64,000 nt of DNA, from contig CACYQD010000002.1 of assembly GCA_902776475.1 (NCBI GenBank), forward strand, positions 62,001 to 126,000. Direction: 5' to 3'. The stretch comes from an uncultured Prevotellaceae bacterium (GTDB lineage: Bacteria > Bacteroidota > Bacteroidia > Bacteroidales > Bacteroidaceae). The translations under genes and the position numbers were made by a program. Under the pieces are notes generated by a model. That model did no database searches, had not been told where the DNA came from, and saw nothing but the letters and a program-made list of their open reading frames with translations. Below are positions 1 through 8,169 of this stretch, piece after piece (the first letter of the stretch is position 1; each line of letters begins with the position of its first letter).

Positions 1-22
1 ATGCGTGTCTCAAAAACGTATT

Positions 23-1315
23 TCATTTCTTCATGTATTCGTATCCGATGCGGCAATGCAGGCAGTCCTTTTTGTCGCAGTATTCTTTTTTCAGTTGGAT
101 GAGGGCCTGGCTGTCGCCGGCATTGTCCACGGTGAGTCCGCAGTCCTGCCACATCCTGACTATATGGTTGTTTTCCGCCCGGAGTTGTTCGAGCAGGTCA
201 AAGGCCCTGTCACACCATTTCTCATTGCCCTTGTAACGGCCGTAGGCAAAAAGCATGGGGACAGCCGTGTTGATGATCAGCAAGTTGATGGAGAAGGGCG
301 ACAGGTGCTTTCCGTTCTTCGCACTCTCGCTTCCGAAGACATAGTGTGTCTCCCAATAAGGTGTCACCTGTGTCGAGAGCGCGTCGGAGAGCGCCGCCAC
401 ATTGTCACACTCCACGAGTTGGCTTAGTCCTGCCCTCCGGGAATAATAGAGGTAAGCGAGTTGTGAGATGCGGATATGAGGGAAGTTCTGCGGTCTCATC
501 CGCAGAAATTTCCACAACTTGTGATCGATGGGAGTGAGGCCGAACTTATGGGCCAGGTAGAGATATTCGTTTCTCAGTCGGGCGAAATAGCCCTCATTGA
601 GCGCCGCCTGCTGATAGCGCTCCGGCACGGCCTGCAGGTCGAGCAGTCCGGCCTGTCCCATGAAGATCGCCTCCACCTGCAAGAGGTTGTCGCGGTGATG
701 ATCGACAGCGTGCAGGGGGATGCTCTTCGCCCATGCCTCAAAGGCATCGCTGTTGACGCCAAAACCGTAGTTTCGTGCCAAGGTGACGAAATAGCCCGCT
801 TCCCACGAACCGTCACAGAACTTCACCCTTTGTTTGATGGCCTCTATCTTCTGTTCCAGCCGTTCGGTCTGCAGGGCGCTCATCCAACTGTGAATGAGGA
901 GTTTCGACAGGTTGGGAATGATTCTATAGCAAGGCGGATAATGGTCGGTGCGGAGCAGTTCCTCATAATGTTCTGCGACATGCTGAGGCACACTGAGCTG
1001 CATCTGTGGAGGCACGAGCCCGCTGCTGGTCCTGGCCACGGCATCGATTTTCCCGCAGACATGGAGGACGACGTTGTCATAGGCTGGGTCATGGTCATGC
1101 CCGTGGGCGAACCAGTCGCTGGCCTTGTCATGGATCTCCACGTTGCCCACCCAGAGCGTCCCGTCGATCTTCACCTTGGCATTGAAGAAATCAGGTCCGG
1201 CATGCCGGTTGTGCAGTCCGGGGTCGATGACCTCCACGACCCTGTTGTCGGTGGTCGTGAGGATGGCGAGGGGGAAGAGCTTGTGCTTCCAGCAGTAGTG
1301 CAGCAATGCTTCCAT
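23..1315 (-). CDS. DUF2851 family protein
   Basis: A 430-residue protein that matches, from memory of the family, the Bacteroidetes DUF2851 proteins. The N-terminal part carries the conserved-looking stretches NRHAGPDFFNAKV and GNVEIH (about residues 36-62), and the C-terminus has a cysteine cluster CDKKDCLHC near residue 415. Such a cluster could bind metal, but that is inference. No signal peptide or membrane segment is visible, so it is probably cytoplasmic. The biochemical function is unknown to me. It is transcribed away from metG; a matching promoter lies at 1343-1374 on the same strand. The ATG at 1315 is chosen because it gives the conserved N-terminus and sits just inside that promoter. 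Confidence 0.85.
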   Translation of the reverse strand: MEALLHYCWKHKLFPLAILTTTDNRVVEVIDPGLHNRHAGPDFFNAKVKIDGTLWVGNVEIHDKASDWFAHGHDHDPAYDNVVLHVCGKIDAVARTSSGLVPPQMQLSVPQHVAEHYEELLRTDHYPPCYRIIPNLSKLLIHSWMSALQTERLEQKIEAIKQRVKFCDGSWEAGYFVTLARNYGFGVNSDAFEAWAKSIPLHAVDHHRDNLLQVEAIFMGQAGLLDLQAVPERYQQAALNEGYFARLRNEYLYLAHKFGLTPIDHKLWKFLRMRPQNFPHIRISQLAYLYYSRRAGLSQLVECDNVAALSDALSTQVTPYWETHYVFGSESAKNGKHLSPFSINLLIINTAVPMLFAYGRYKGNEKWCDRAFDLLEQLRAENNHIVRMWQDCGLTVDNAGDSQALIQLKKEYCDKKDCLHCRIGYEYMKK

Positions 1316-1342
1316 GGACGGTTGGTTTTGATATACAGCCTA

Positions 1343-1374
1343 CAAAAATAGGCAAAAAAGCTGATATGCACAAA
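1343..1374 (-). promoter_or_regulatory. Promoter of the DUF2851 gene
   Basis: On the minus strand a -33 element TTTG (1371-1374) is followed after 20 bases by the -7 element TATTTTTG (1343-1350), fitting the Bacteroidetes consensus TTTG-N19-21-TAnnTTTG. The start codon is 28 bases downstream of the -7 box. Confidence 0.7.
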
Positions 1375-1388
1375 GAGATTATCCAAAA

Positions 1389-1420
1389 TTTGGGATAATC
1401 AAATCTTTATGCTACTTTTG
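1389..1420 (+). promoter_or_regulatory. Promoter of metG
   Basis: The -33 element TTTG (1389-1392), a 20-base spacer and the -7 element TACTTTTG (1413-1420) fit the Bacteroidetes primary sigma consensus. The metG ATG follows 17 bases later. An imperfect palindrome with arms GATTATCC (1377-1384) and GGATAATC (1393-1400) straddles the -33 element and could be an operator. Confidence 0.75.
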
Positions 1421-1437
1421 CAGAAAATTTCAGAACC

Positions 1438-3501
1438 ATGCAACAGAAGAACTACAAACGGACGACCGTCACCGCCGCACTGCCCTATGCCAACGGAGGC
1501 GTGCACATCGGTCATCTTGCCGGAGTCTATGTGCCGGCCGACATTTACGTGAGATACCTTCGTCTGAAGAAACAGGACGTGATCTTCATCGGAGGCAGCG
1601 ACGAGCACGGCGTGCCCATCACCCTGCGTGCCCGCCAGGAAGGCATCACTCCGCAAGACGTGGTCGATCGCTACCACAAACTCATCAAAGACTCCTTCGA
1701 GCAGTTCGGCATCTCCTTCGACATCTACTCCCGCACCACCTCGAAGACCCACCACCAGTTTGCCGCGGAATTCTTCCGCAAACTCTACGACGAGGGCAAA
1801 CTTGTCGAGAAGACCAGCAAACAGTATTATGACGAAGAGGTGCAGGCCTTCCTCACCGACCGCGACATCGTGGGCGAATGTCCCTATTGCCACCATGAGG
1901 CTTACGGCAACCAGTGTGAGAACGGTTGCGGCCGCGACCTCTCTCCCGAGGAACTGATCAACCCGCGCAGCAAGCGCAGCGACTCCACCCCCGTGCTCCG
2001 CGACACCAAGAACTGGTATCTGCCGCTCAACGAGTATCAGGAGTGGCTCAAGCAGTGGATCCTCGAGGAACACAAAGAGTGGCGCCCGAATGTCTATGGC
2101 CAGTGCAAGTCGTGGCTCGACATGGACCTGCAGCCCCGTGCCATGACCCGCGACCTCGACTGGGGCATCCCCGTTCCCGTGGAGGGTGCCGAGGGCAAGG
2201 TGCTCTATGTGTGGTTTGACGCGCCCATCGGCTATATCTCCAACACCAAGGAGCTCTGCGAGCGCGAACCCGAGCGCTGGGGCAGCTGGCAGAAATGGTG
2301 GCAGGATGAAGACACCCGTCTGGTGCATTTCATCGGCAAGGACAACATCGTGTTCCACTGCATCATCTTCCCTGTGATGATGCATGCCCACGGCAAGTAT
2401 GTCATGCCCGACAACGTGCCTGCCAACGAGTTCCTCAACCTGGAGGACGACAAGATCTCCACCTCGAAAAACTGGGCTGTATGGCTTCATGAGTACCTCA
2501 CCGACCTGCCCGGCAAACAGGATGTGCTGCGCTACGTGCTCACCGCCAACGCTCCCGAGACCAAGGACAACAACTTCACCTGGAAGGACTTCCAGGACCG
2601 CAACAACAACGAACTTGTCGCCATCTACGGCAACTTCGTCAACCGCGCCCTGCAACTCACCAAGAAATACTGGGGCGGCGTGGTGCCCGCCTGCGGTGAA
2701 CTGACCGACGTGGACCGTGCCGCACTGGAAGAGTTTAAGGATGTGAAAAAGAATGTGGAGAGCCTGCTTGACGTCTTCAAGTTCCGCGAAGCACAGAAAG
2801 AGGCCATGAACCTGGCCCGCATCGGCAACCGCTACATCACGGAGTGCGAGCCTTGGAAGGTGTGGAAGACCGACCCGAAACGCGTGGAGACCATCCTCTA
2901 CATCTCGCTGCAACTGGTGGCCAACCTCGCCATCGCTTTCGAGCCTTTCCTGCCCTTCAGCAGCAAGCGCCTCAGAGAGATGCTCAACATCGACAGCTTC
3001 GAGTGGAACCAGCTCGGCAGCACCGACATCCTGCAGCCCGGACATCAGTTGGCAGAGCCCGCCCTGCTCTTCGAGAAAATTGAAGACGAGGTCATCGCCA
3101 CACAGCTCCAGAAACTGGAAGACACGAAGAAAGCCAACGAGGCCGCCAACTACAAGGCCAAGGACATCAAACCCGTCATCGACTTCTCCGACTTCGAGAA
3201 ACTCGACATCCGCGTGGCAAGGGTGAAGAACTGCGAGAAAGTGAAAAAGGCCAACAAACTGCTGAAGTTCACCCTCGACGACGGCAGCGGCACCGACCGC
3301 ACCATCGTCAGCGGCATCGCCAAGTTCTATAACCCCGAGGACCTTATCGGCAAGGATGTGCTCTTCATCGCCAACCTCGCTCCCCGCAAACTGATGGGCA
3401 TCGAGAGCCAAGGCATGATCCTCTCCGCCGAGAACTTCGATGGCGACCTAAGCGTCACCACCATCCTGCGTGAGGTGAAACCTGGCAGCCAAGTGTGCTA
3501 A
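1438..3501 (+). CDS. metG: Methionine--tRNA ligase with C-terminal tRNA-binding domain
   Basis: Cytoplasmic class I aminoacyl-tRNA synthetase charging tRNA-Met for initiation and elongation. The 687-residue protein has the HIGH signature around residue 23 (HIGH intact), a zinc-binding knuckle with CPYC and CENGC at about 148-164, and the KMSKS loop in the form KISTSK at about 339. The last 110 residues (from about 580) form the Trbp111-like oligonucleotide-binding domain ([13 protein letters not shown]...), giving the long dimeric form found in many bacteria. It has its own promoter just upstream and is followed by a palindromic terminator, so it is probably monocistronic. Confidence 0.97.
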   Translation: MQQKNYKRTTVTAALPYANGGVHIGHLAGVYVPADIYVRYLRLKKQDVIFIGGSDEHGVPITLRARQEGITPQDVVDRYHKLIKDSFEQFGISFDIYSRTTSKTHHQFAAEFFRKLYDEGKLVEKTSKQYYDEEVQAFLTDRDIVGECPYCHHEAYGNQCENGCGRDLSPEELINPRSKRSDSTPVLRDTKNWYLPLNEYQEWLKQWILEEHKEWRPNVYGQCKSWLDMDLQPRAMTRDLDWGIPVPVEGAEGKVLYVWFDAPIGYISNTKELCEREPERWGSWQKWWQDEDTRLVHFIGKDNIVFHCIIFPVMMHAHGKYVMPDNVPANEFLNLEDDKISTSKNWAVWLHEYLTDLPGKQDVLRYVLTANAPETKDNNFTWKDFQDRNNNELVAIYGNFVNRALQLTKKYWGGVVPACGELTDVDRAALEEFKDVKKNVESLLDVFKFREAQKEAMNLARIGNRYITECEPWKVWKTDPKRVETILYISLQLVANLAIAFEPFLPFSSKRLREMLNIDSFEWNQLGSTDILQPGHQLAEPALLFEKIEDEVIATQLQKLEDTKKANEAANYKAKDIKPVIDFSDFEKLDIRVARVKNCEKVKKANKLLKFTLDDGSGTDRTIVSGIAKFYNPEDLIGKDVLFIANLAPRKLMGIESQGMILSAENFDGDLSVTTILREVKPGSQVC

Positions 3502-3528
3502 ATCATAACATGATGTTATTAAATACGT

Positions 3529-3559
3529 AGAGACGCCACAGTGTGACGTCTCTTTTTTT
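3529..3559 (+). terminator. Palindromic terminator after metG (TAGAGACG repeat family)
   Basis: The arms AGAGACG and CGTCTCT (3529-3553) enclose an inner CACA/TGTG stem and are followed by a run of six T. This is a Rho-independent terminator shape. The same palindrome recurs at 10033-10059 and 38855-38883. Confidence 0.7.
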
Positions 3560-3603
3560 CATTAAAGCCCCCGCTCTCGGTCTTCTCACAATAGGTGGGC
3601 ATG

Positions 3604-4770
3604 TCACCTTACATTCTTCTTCCCATCCTGTATGAAAATTCCATGACTTTTTATAGTAGGCACTTTCCTGCCAGAAATATCGTATACAGCGTGGTCTTTT
3701 GGAGGAAGTAGGGTCTGAGACTCTATCTTGTCAATGTCTGAAATAGAAAAGACCCCCACGTTTGTCAGGAGAATTAATTCATCGCCCCAGAACACAGCAT
3801 CATAGAAGCTTTTCATACCCGATGGCAAGTCGCATTTGTAACAATGATTCCAAGAACCATCTTCATAGCGATACTGGTAAACCTGAAGCATTGTGGGTTC
3901 CGGTCCATACACAGGAGCGCGGCCGATAATATAGACTGTACCCTCATCTGACCCCTTGCTTGCCAATGTACCAAAAGTGCCAGGCAAACTTATCTCTTTC
4001 CATGTCTCTCCTCCATCTTTTGTGGATCCAAACGTCTCGAACGCACAATAGCAGCGCTGCCAGGAGTCTTCCATGTTGAAAATGAAATCACAGATGGGTT
4101 GGCAGACATCAGGAACATTGTATAAAGAAACTATTTCAAAGTTTTTAAGGGTGTGTATGGAACCTTCCTCTGTCATTTCTTCGCCATAACATACTACTTC
4201 TGATGGATCAGAGGGATTAATTGAAGTTCTGTAATAGTACAAAGCATCCATTTTTTTGAAGCATGGGGATTGTTCCCAACTATTACCAAAGTCGTAGCTG
4301 ACTAACAATCCTAAAGATGTGCTAAGAATTACTGTCTCCAGATGATCAAGAGGCTGGTCAAGAGAAAATGCAGGCAAATACGGGTTATGGTCAAAGCCAT
4401 GCAGCTCTTCTGGAGTCACGTCCATTGGGCTTCCACCCTTCTCACAGCGAACAATGAATGAAGGATCATCATCCGATGCATTGCTACCCAATCCCAATAA
4501 CTTGTCTCCGTTTTTCACGAAATCAAATATGCGGAGTCCCTTGAAAGCGCAGGGTTCCCATCCCATTTCTGTTTTCAAGTCCTTAGCGTAAACTCCATCC
4601 GGGCAGCAAACATACAGCGTGTCATCCAACAATTTCATAGTCGGTCTGTCATGAAACTGATAGCCTGTCATACTAACAGGAAAATCCAAGGAAACGCACT
4701 GGCCGTAAAACCTAATGCTCGAAAAAAGCACCATCAACAGCAAGATTAACTTGATTGTAGTTTTCATCAT
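3604..4770 (-). CDS. Secreted protein with short C-terminal sorting-like tail
   Basis: Unrecognised secreted protein of 389 residues. The start is placed at the MMKTT methionine pair (4770) because the next residues form a classic signal peptide ending near FYGQ; the frame extends further upstream without a signal-like start. The body is rich in short repeated beta motifs with sialidase/BNR-like character (SYDFGNSWEQSP, STKDGGETWKEIS), suggesting a beta-propeller; this is inference. The C-terminus reads VYDISGRKVPTIKSHGIFI followed by QDGKKNVR, the short tail common on Prevotella secreted proteins and reminiscent of type IX secretion signals. A -7 box TACTTTTG lies at 4808-4815 on the same strand, without an obvious -33 element. 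It stands alone between metG and the rpoN operon. Confidence 0.7.
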   Translation of the reverse strand: MMKTTIKLILLLMVLFSSIRFYGQCVSLDFPVSMTGYQFHDRPTMKLLDDTLYVCCPDGVYAKDLKTEMGWEPCAFKGLRIFDFVKNGDKLLGLGSNASDDDPSFIVRCEKGGSPMDVTPEELHGFDHNPYLPAFSLDQPLDHLETVILSTSLGLLVSYDFGNSWEQSPCFKKMDALYYYRTSINPSDPSEVVCYGEEMTEEGSIHTLKNFEIVSLYNVPDVCQPICDFIFNMEDSWQRCYCAFETFGSTKDGGETWKEISLPGTFGTLASKGSDEGTVYIIGRAPVYGPEPTMLQVYQYRYEDGSWNHCYKCDLPSGMKSFYDAVFWGDELILLTNVGVFSISDIDKIESQTLLPPKDHAVYDISGRKVPTIKSHGIFIQDGKKNVR

Positions 4771-4913
4771 CACAACATTTAGGGGTTGGACATGTGCTTG
4801 TATCACGCAAAAGTAAATAAAAAAATTGATTATCCTACAGAAAATAAGTCTCTTCCATCTTGCAAAAGATTTAAAAAATGTTAACCAAGAAAACAATCAA
4901 GGATTTTTGGTAT

Positions 4914-4921
4914 TAAATTTG
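4914..4921 (+). promoter_or_regulatory. Candidate -7 element for the rpoN operon
   Basis: TAAATTTG fits TAnnTTTG and lies 36 bases before the ATG at 4958. I see no convincing -33 TTG at the expected spacing, so the call rests on the -7 box and position alone. Confidence 0.45.
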
Positions 4922-4957
4922 TAGAGTTTATATTCATACTTTAAATTAGATTCGGAT

Positions 4958-5599
4958 ATGAAGCCCAGATGGAACGATGAATATTGGCTTTTGTTGATGC
5001 AAATCTACATCAAGAAACCAGCCGGAGTGAAACCCATTTATTCACGCGACATGGTGAATCTGGCACTTGAACTCCACCTTCCGCCCAAATACCTTTACCG
5101 CAAGATGTTCAGTCTGAGGAGTCTCGAGACTCCCCGTCTGGAACGGTTGTGGAACACTTACGCCAAAAGTCCCAGGAAACTGGCCAAGGGCGTCAACCTG
5201 CTCCGGCGGATGCATGGGTTCAACAATGCCGACCTTTTCTATGAAGGCGTGGAGGTCAACGAATCGTTTGAAACGGACTTCAAGCCCCTGCCCGAATGTC
5301 CCCAGCTCACCCCCATGATGCTGGTCATCATCCTTGACCTGTATTTCAGGCTGACCCCCAACACGATGGTGGCGTCCACCCCGGAAATCATCGACATGGC
5401 CAAAAAAATGAGCGTCACCCCCCAGTTGATCGTCGATGCGATGATCGCATTCCAGCATTGTGACCCTTACCTGAGGAAAAAGGACACCCCCGACCAATCC
5501 CTGAGCAAACCATGCAAGGCCATCTGGCAGCGCTACGGCAACAACGACCCCAGCGAACTCGCCTCCTATGCCGCGCAACTCATCGAATACTTCAAGTGA
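4958..5599 (+). CDS. Conserved-looking hypothetical protein upstream of rpoN
   Basis: A 213-residue protein that I do not recognise. It starts MKPRWNDEYWLLLMQIYIKK, is basic and mostly alpha-helical in character, and has no signal peptide or clear membrane segment, so it is likely cytoplasmic. The stop codon is separated from the rpoN ATG by a single base, so the two are almost certainly cotranscribed and translationally coupled. That arrangement suggests a role tied to sigma-54 or simply shared expression; no motif decides this. Codon use resembles its neighbours, giving no sign of transfer. Confidence 0.75.
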   Translation: MKPRWNDEYWLLLMQIYIKKPAGVKPIYSRDMVNLALELHLPPKYLYRKMFSLRSLETPRLERLWNTYAKSPRKLAKGVNLLRRMHGFNNADLFYEGVEVNESFETDFKPLPECPQLTPMMLVIILDLYFRLTPNTMVASTPEIIDMAKKMSVTPQLIVDAMIAFQHCDPYLRKKDTPDQSLSKPCKAIWQRYGNNDPSELASYAAQLIEYFK

Positions 5600-5600
5600 C

Positions 5601-7022
5601 ATGGCCAAACAAACACTAAAACAAGGCGCGAGACAGACACAGCGGCAGAGGCTCACCCCCCTGCAACTGCTCATTGGACAGATGATCGAGAAGCCCATCG
5701 ACCAATTGACGGAATACGTCAACCAACAACTGATCGACAATCCCGCCCTGGAGGCCAAGTCCAGCGAGGATGGGGAATGGGACGACTCGCCGGCAGACGA
5801 AAGCCTCCCCGATCCATTGCAGGACACGAGCCGAGACGACTATGATGACCATTATGACGAGGAGCGCATCCCCATGCAGGAACAGACACCCCGTCAGGAC
5901 CCGTCGGACAGCGTGTCGTTCTACGACAAGCTGAAAGAGCAAATGGGTGAGACCGAACTCGATGACCGACAGCGGCATATCATGGAATACCTCATCGGAT
6001 CGCTCGACAACGACGGACTGTTGCGCAAGGACATCGAGGCGATCAGCGACGAGATGGCCATCTACCATAACTTCGATGCCTCGACAGAGGAAATCGAAGA
6101 GGTGCTCCAGCTACTCCAACAATTCGACCCGCCAGGGGTAGGCGCGCAAAACGTGCAGCAATGCCTCCTCCTCCAAGTCAGGCGAAGGAAAGAGGGATGG
6201 ATGAAAGATGTCTTGACCAAAATCATCGACAACTATTTTGATGACTTGCTCAAAAACCATTGGAAAAAGATCCAGCGCTCCCTGCACCTCGATGATGAGG
6301 AAAAAGAAGCCGTGAGAAATGAGATCCGCAAGCTTAACCCCAAGCCAGGAGCAGCTCTCGGCGAGGTGCAAGGTATCAATATCCACCAGATCACCCCCGA
6401 CTTCGTCGTCGAGACCAATGAGGATGGAGAGGTGACCTTCACCCTGAAGCGAGGCCGGTTGCCCGACCTTGAGGTATCGGAAGCCTACATGGAAACCGTC
6501 AACAGCATCAAGAACCTCTCGCGCAAGGACAAGGAAGTGCTGCCCATGCTCAAGAAAGACATGGACAATGCCAAGATGCTCATCGATGCCCTGCTCCAAC
6601 GGCAGGTGACCCTCACCAAGACCATGGCGGCCATCATCCGCCGACAGAAGAAATTCTTCCTCGATGGCGACGAGGCCGACCTCACCCCCATGACCCTCAA
6701 GGACGTGGCTACTGACACGGGGCTCGACATCTCGACCATCTCGCGTGTGACCAATGAGAAATACGCCCAGACCCAATGGGGCATCTTCCGGCTCCGGTTC
6801 TTCTTCAGCGACCGCTACGACAACGACGGCGACGAAGTCTCGACCCGGAAAATCAAAAGTGCGCTCAAAGACATCATCGACCACGAGGACAAGAGCCACC
6901 CGCTCACCGACATGCAGTTGGAACAAGAAATCAAGAAGCGTGGGTTCCAGACCAAACGGCGCACGATCGTGAAATACCGCGAACAGATGAACATACCCAA
7001 ATCAACCCTGAGACGACAATGA
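5601..7022 (+). CDS. rpoN: RNA polymerase sigma-54 factor
   Basis: Alternative sigma factor that directs RNA polymerase to -24/-12 promoters and needs an AAA+ activator. The 473-residue protein begins MAKQTLKQGARQTQRQRLTP, the glutamine-rich region I that contacts activators; then an acidic linker (about 55-110); the core-binding domain (about 115-300, with LNPKPGAALGE); and the DNA-binding region with the HTH and the RpoN box near the C-terminus (KRRTIVKYREQMNIP at about 452-466, matching the ARRTVAKYRE-type signature). The start at 5601 is preferred over an upstream in-frame ATG because it matches the family N-terminus and directly follows the preceding stop. Its stop overlaps the next gene in ATGA. 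Confidence 0.96.
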   Translation: MAKQTLKQGARQTQRQRLTPLQLLIGQMIEKPIDQLTEYVNQQLIDNPALEAKSSEDGEWDDSPADESLPDPLQDTSRDDYDDHYDEERIPMQEQTPRQDPSDSVSFYDKLKEQMGETELDDRQRHIMEYLIGSLDNDGLLRKDIEAISDEMAIYHNFDASTEEIEEVLQLLQQFDPPGVGAQNVQQCLLLQVRRRKEGWMKDVLTKIIDNYFDDLLKNHWKKIQRSLHLDDEEKEAVRNEIRKLNPKPGAALGEVQGINIHQITPDFVVETNEDGEVTFTLKRGRLPDLEVSEAYMETVNSIKNLSRKDKEVLPMLKKDMDNAKMLIDALLQRQVTLTKTMAAIIRRQKKFFLDGDEADLTPMTLKDVATDTGLDISTISRVTNEKYAQTQWGIFRLRFFFSDRYDNDGDEVSTRKIKSALKDIIDHEDKSHPLTDMQLEQEIKKRGFQTKRRTIVKYREQMNIPKSTLRRQ

Positions 7023-7636
7023 GAGAAAAAGACATCATCCTGATGGCACGTATCCTGAGCGCCATCTTCTCACCCTTCTACCTGCCTGTGCTGGGACTGG
7101 TCGCGCTGTTCCTGTTCAGCTACCTGAGTTTCCTGCAATGGCCGGCCAAACTCTACATCTTCATCATCGTCTATACGCTCACCATCCTGCTGCCCACCAC
7201 GCTCATCCGCATCTACAGGCATTACCAGGGATGGAACCTGACCGAGATCGGACACAAGGACAAGAGGATCATCCCCTATATGATCTCCATCCTCTGCTAT
7301 ATCTTCTGCTACTGGATGCTCAGCGCCAACCACATCCCCTACTCCATCGGGAGCATTGTAGTGGCCGCGCTGATGATACAGATGGTCTGCGCCCTCATCA
7401 ACATCAAATGGAAAATCTCCACCCACTCCGCCGGCATCGGCGGCGTGGCCGGCGCTCTCATCGCATTCGCCGAGATCTTCGCCTTCAACCCCGTATGGTG
7501 GCTTTGCCTCGTACTGCTGCTCGCCGGACTGGTGGGTACCAGCCGCATGATCCTCCGCCAGCATACCCTGGCCCAGGTGGTCTGCGGATTCTTCGTCGGC
7601 ATGGTATGCTCCTTCATCGCCGTACTGTTTATCTGA
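7019..7636 (+). CDS. PAP2-like integral membrane protein
   Basis: A 205-residue protein with about six hydrophobic segments, starting at the ATG that overlaps the rpoN stop (ATGA). The segment THSAGIGGVAGALIA recalls motif C2 of the PAP2 phosphatase superfamily, and SRMILRQHTLAQVVCG recalls motif C3 (SR...H), though the usual aspartate after the histidine is glutamine here. PAP2 proteins dephosphorylate lipid pyrophosphates or phosphatidate at the membrane; with the altered C3 motif, catalytic activity is uncertain. It sits inside the rpoN-purE-ispG operon; as ispG makes isoprenoid precursors, an undecaprenyl pyrophosphate-related role is possible but speculative. Confidence 0.8.
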   Translation: MREKDIILMARILSAIFSPFYLPVLGLVALFLFSYLSFLQWPAKLYIFIIVYTLTILLPTTLIRIYRHYQGWNLTEIGHKDKRIIPYMISILCYIFCYWMLSANHIPYSIGSIVVAALMIQMVCALINIKWKISTHSAGIGGVAGALIAFAEIFAFNPVWWLCLVLLLAGLVGTSRMILRQHTLAQVVCGFFVGMVCSFIAVLFI

Positions 7637-7658
7637 ACCACACAACCAAACACAAAAT

Positions 7659-8168
7659 ATGAAACCCATCGTAAGCATCATCATGGGCAGCACCAGCGAC
7701 CTGCCCGTCATGGAAAAAGCCATGAAACAGCTGGAAGACCTGCAGATACCTTTTGAGGTGAACGCCCTCTCGGCCCACCGCACACCCGACGCCGTGGAAC
7801 AGTTTGCCAAGGAGGCACAACCACGTGGCATCAAGGTCATCATCGCCGCCGCCGGCATGGCCGCCGCCCTGCCTGGCGTGATCGCCGCATCCACCAGTGT
7901 GCCCGTCATCGGCGTACCCATCAAGGGCATGCTCGACGGCCTCGATGCCATGCTGAGCATCATCCAGATGCCGCCGGGCATCCCCGTAGCCACCGTAGGC
8001 GTCAACGCCGCACAGAACGCCGCCATCCTGGCCGCACAGATCATCGCCTTGGGCGATGCCGACGTGGCAAGGAGAGTGCAACAATACAAGGCCAGTCTGG
8101 GAGAGAAAATCAAGAAGGCCAACGAGCAGTTGGCCGGAATCAAGGACTACCAATACAAAACCAACTGA
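7659..8168 (+). CDS. purE: N5-carboxyaminoimidazole ribonucleotide mutase
   Basis: Cytoplasmic enzyme of de novo purine synthesis that converts N5-CAIR to CAIR. The 169-residue length is that of class I PurE. Family motifs are visible: IIMGSTSDLPVM near the N-terminus, the catalytic SAHRTP at about residue 42, and the glycine-rich AAGMAAALPGV. It sits 22 bases after the PAP2-like gene and directly before ispG, so it is probably read from the rpoN-operon promoter. Confidence 0.97.
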   Translation: MKPIVSIIMGSTSDLPVMEKAMKQLEDLQIPFEVNALSAHRTPDAVEQFAKEAQPRGIKVIIAAAGMAAALPGVIAASTSVPVIGVPIKGMLDGLDAMLSIIQMPPGIPVATVGVNAAQNAAILAAQIIALGDADVARRVQQYKASLGEKIKKANEQLAGIKDYQYKTN

Positions 8169-8169
8169 G

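Noticed and set aside
1399-3411. 670-residue open frame on the minus strand across metG
   Set aside because: It is the mirror of a GC-biased coding region; its Val/Leu/His/Gly-rich translation matches no family, and metG on the plus strand is certain.
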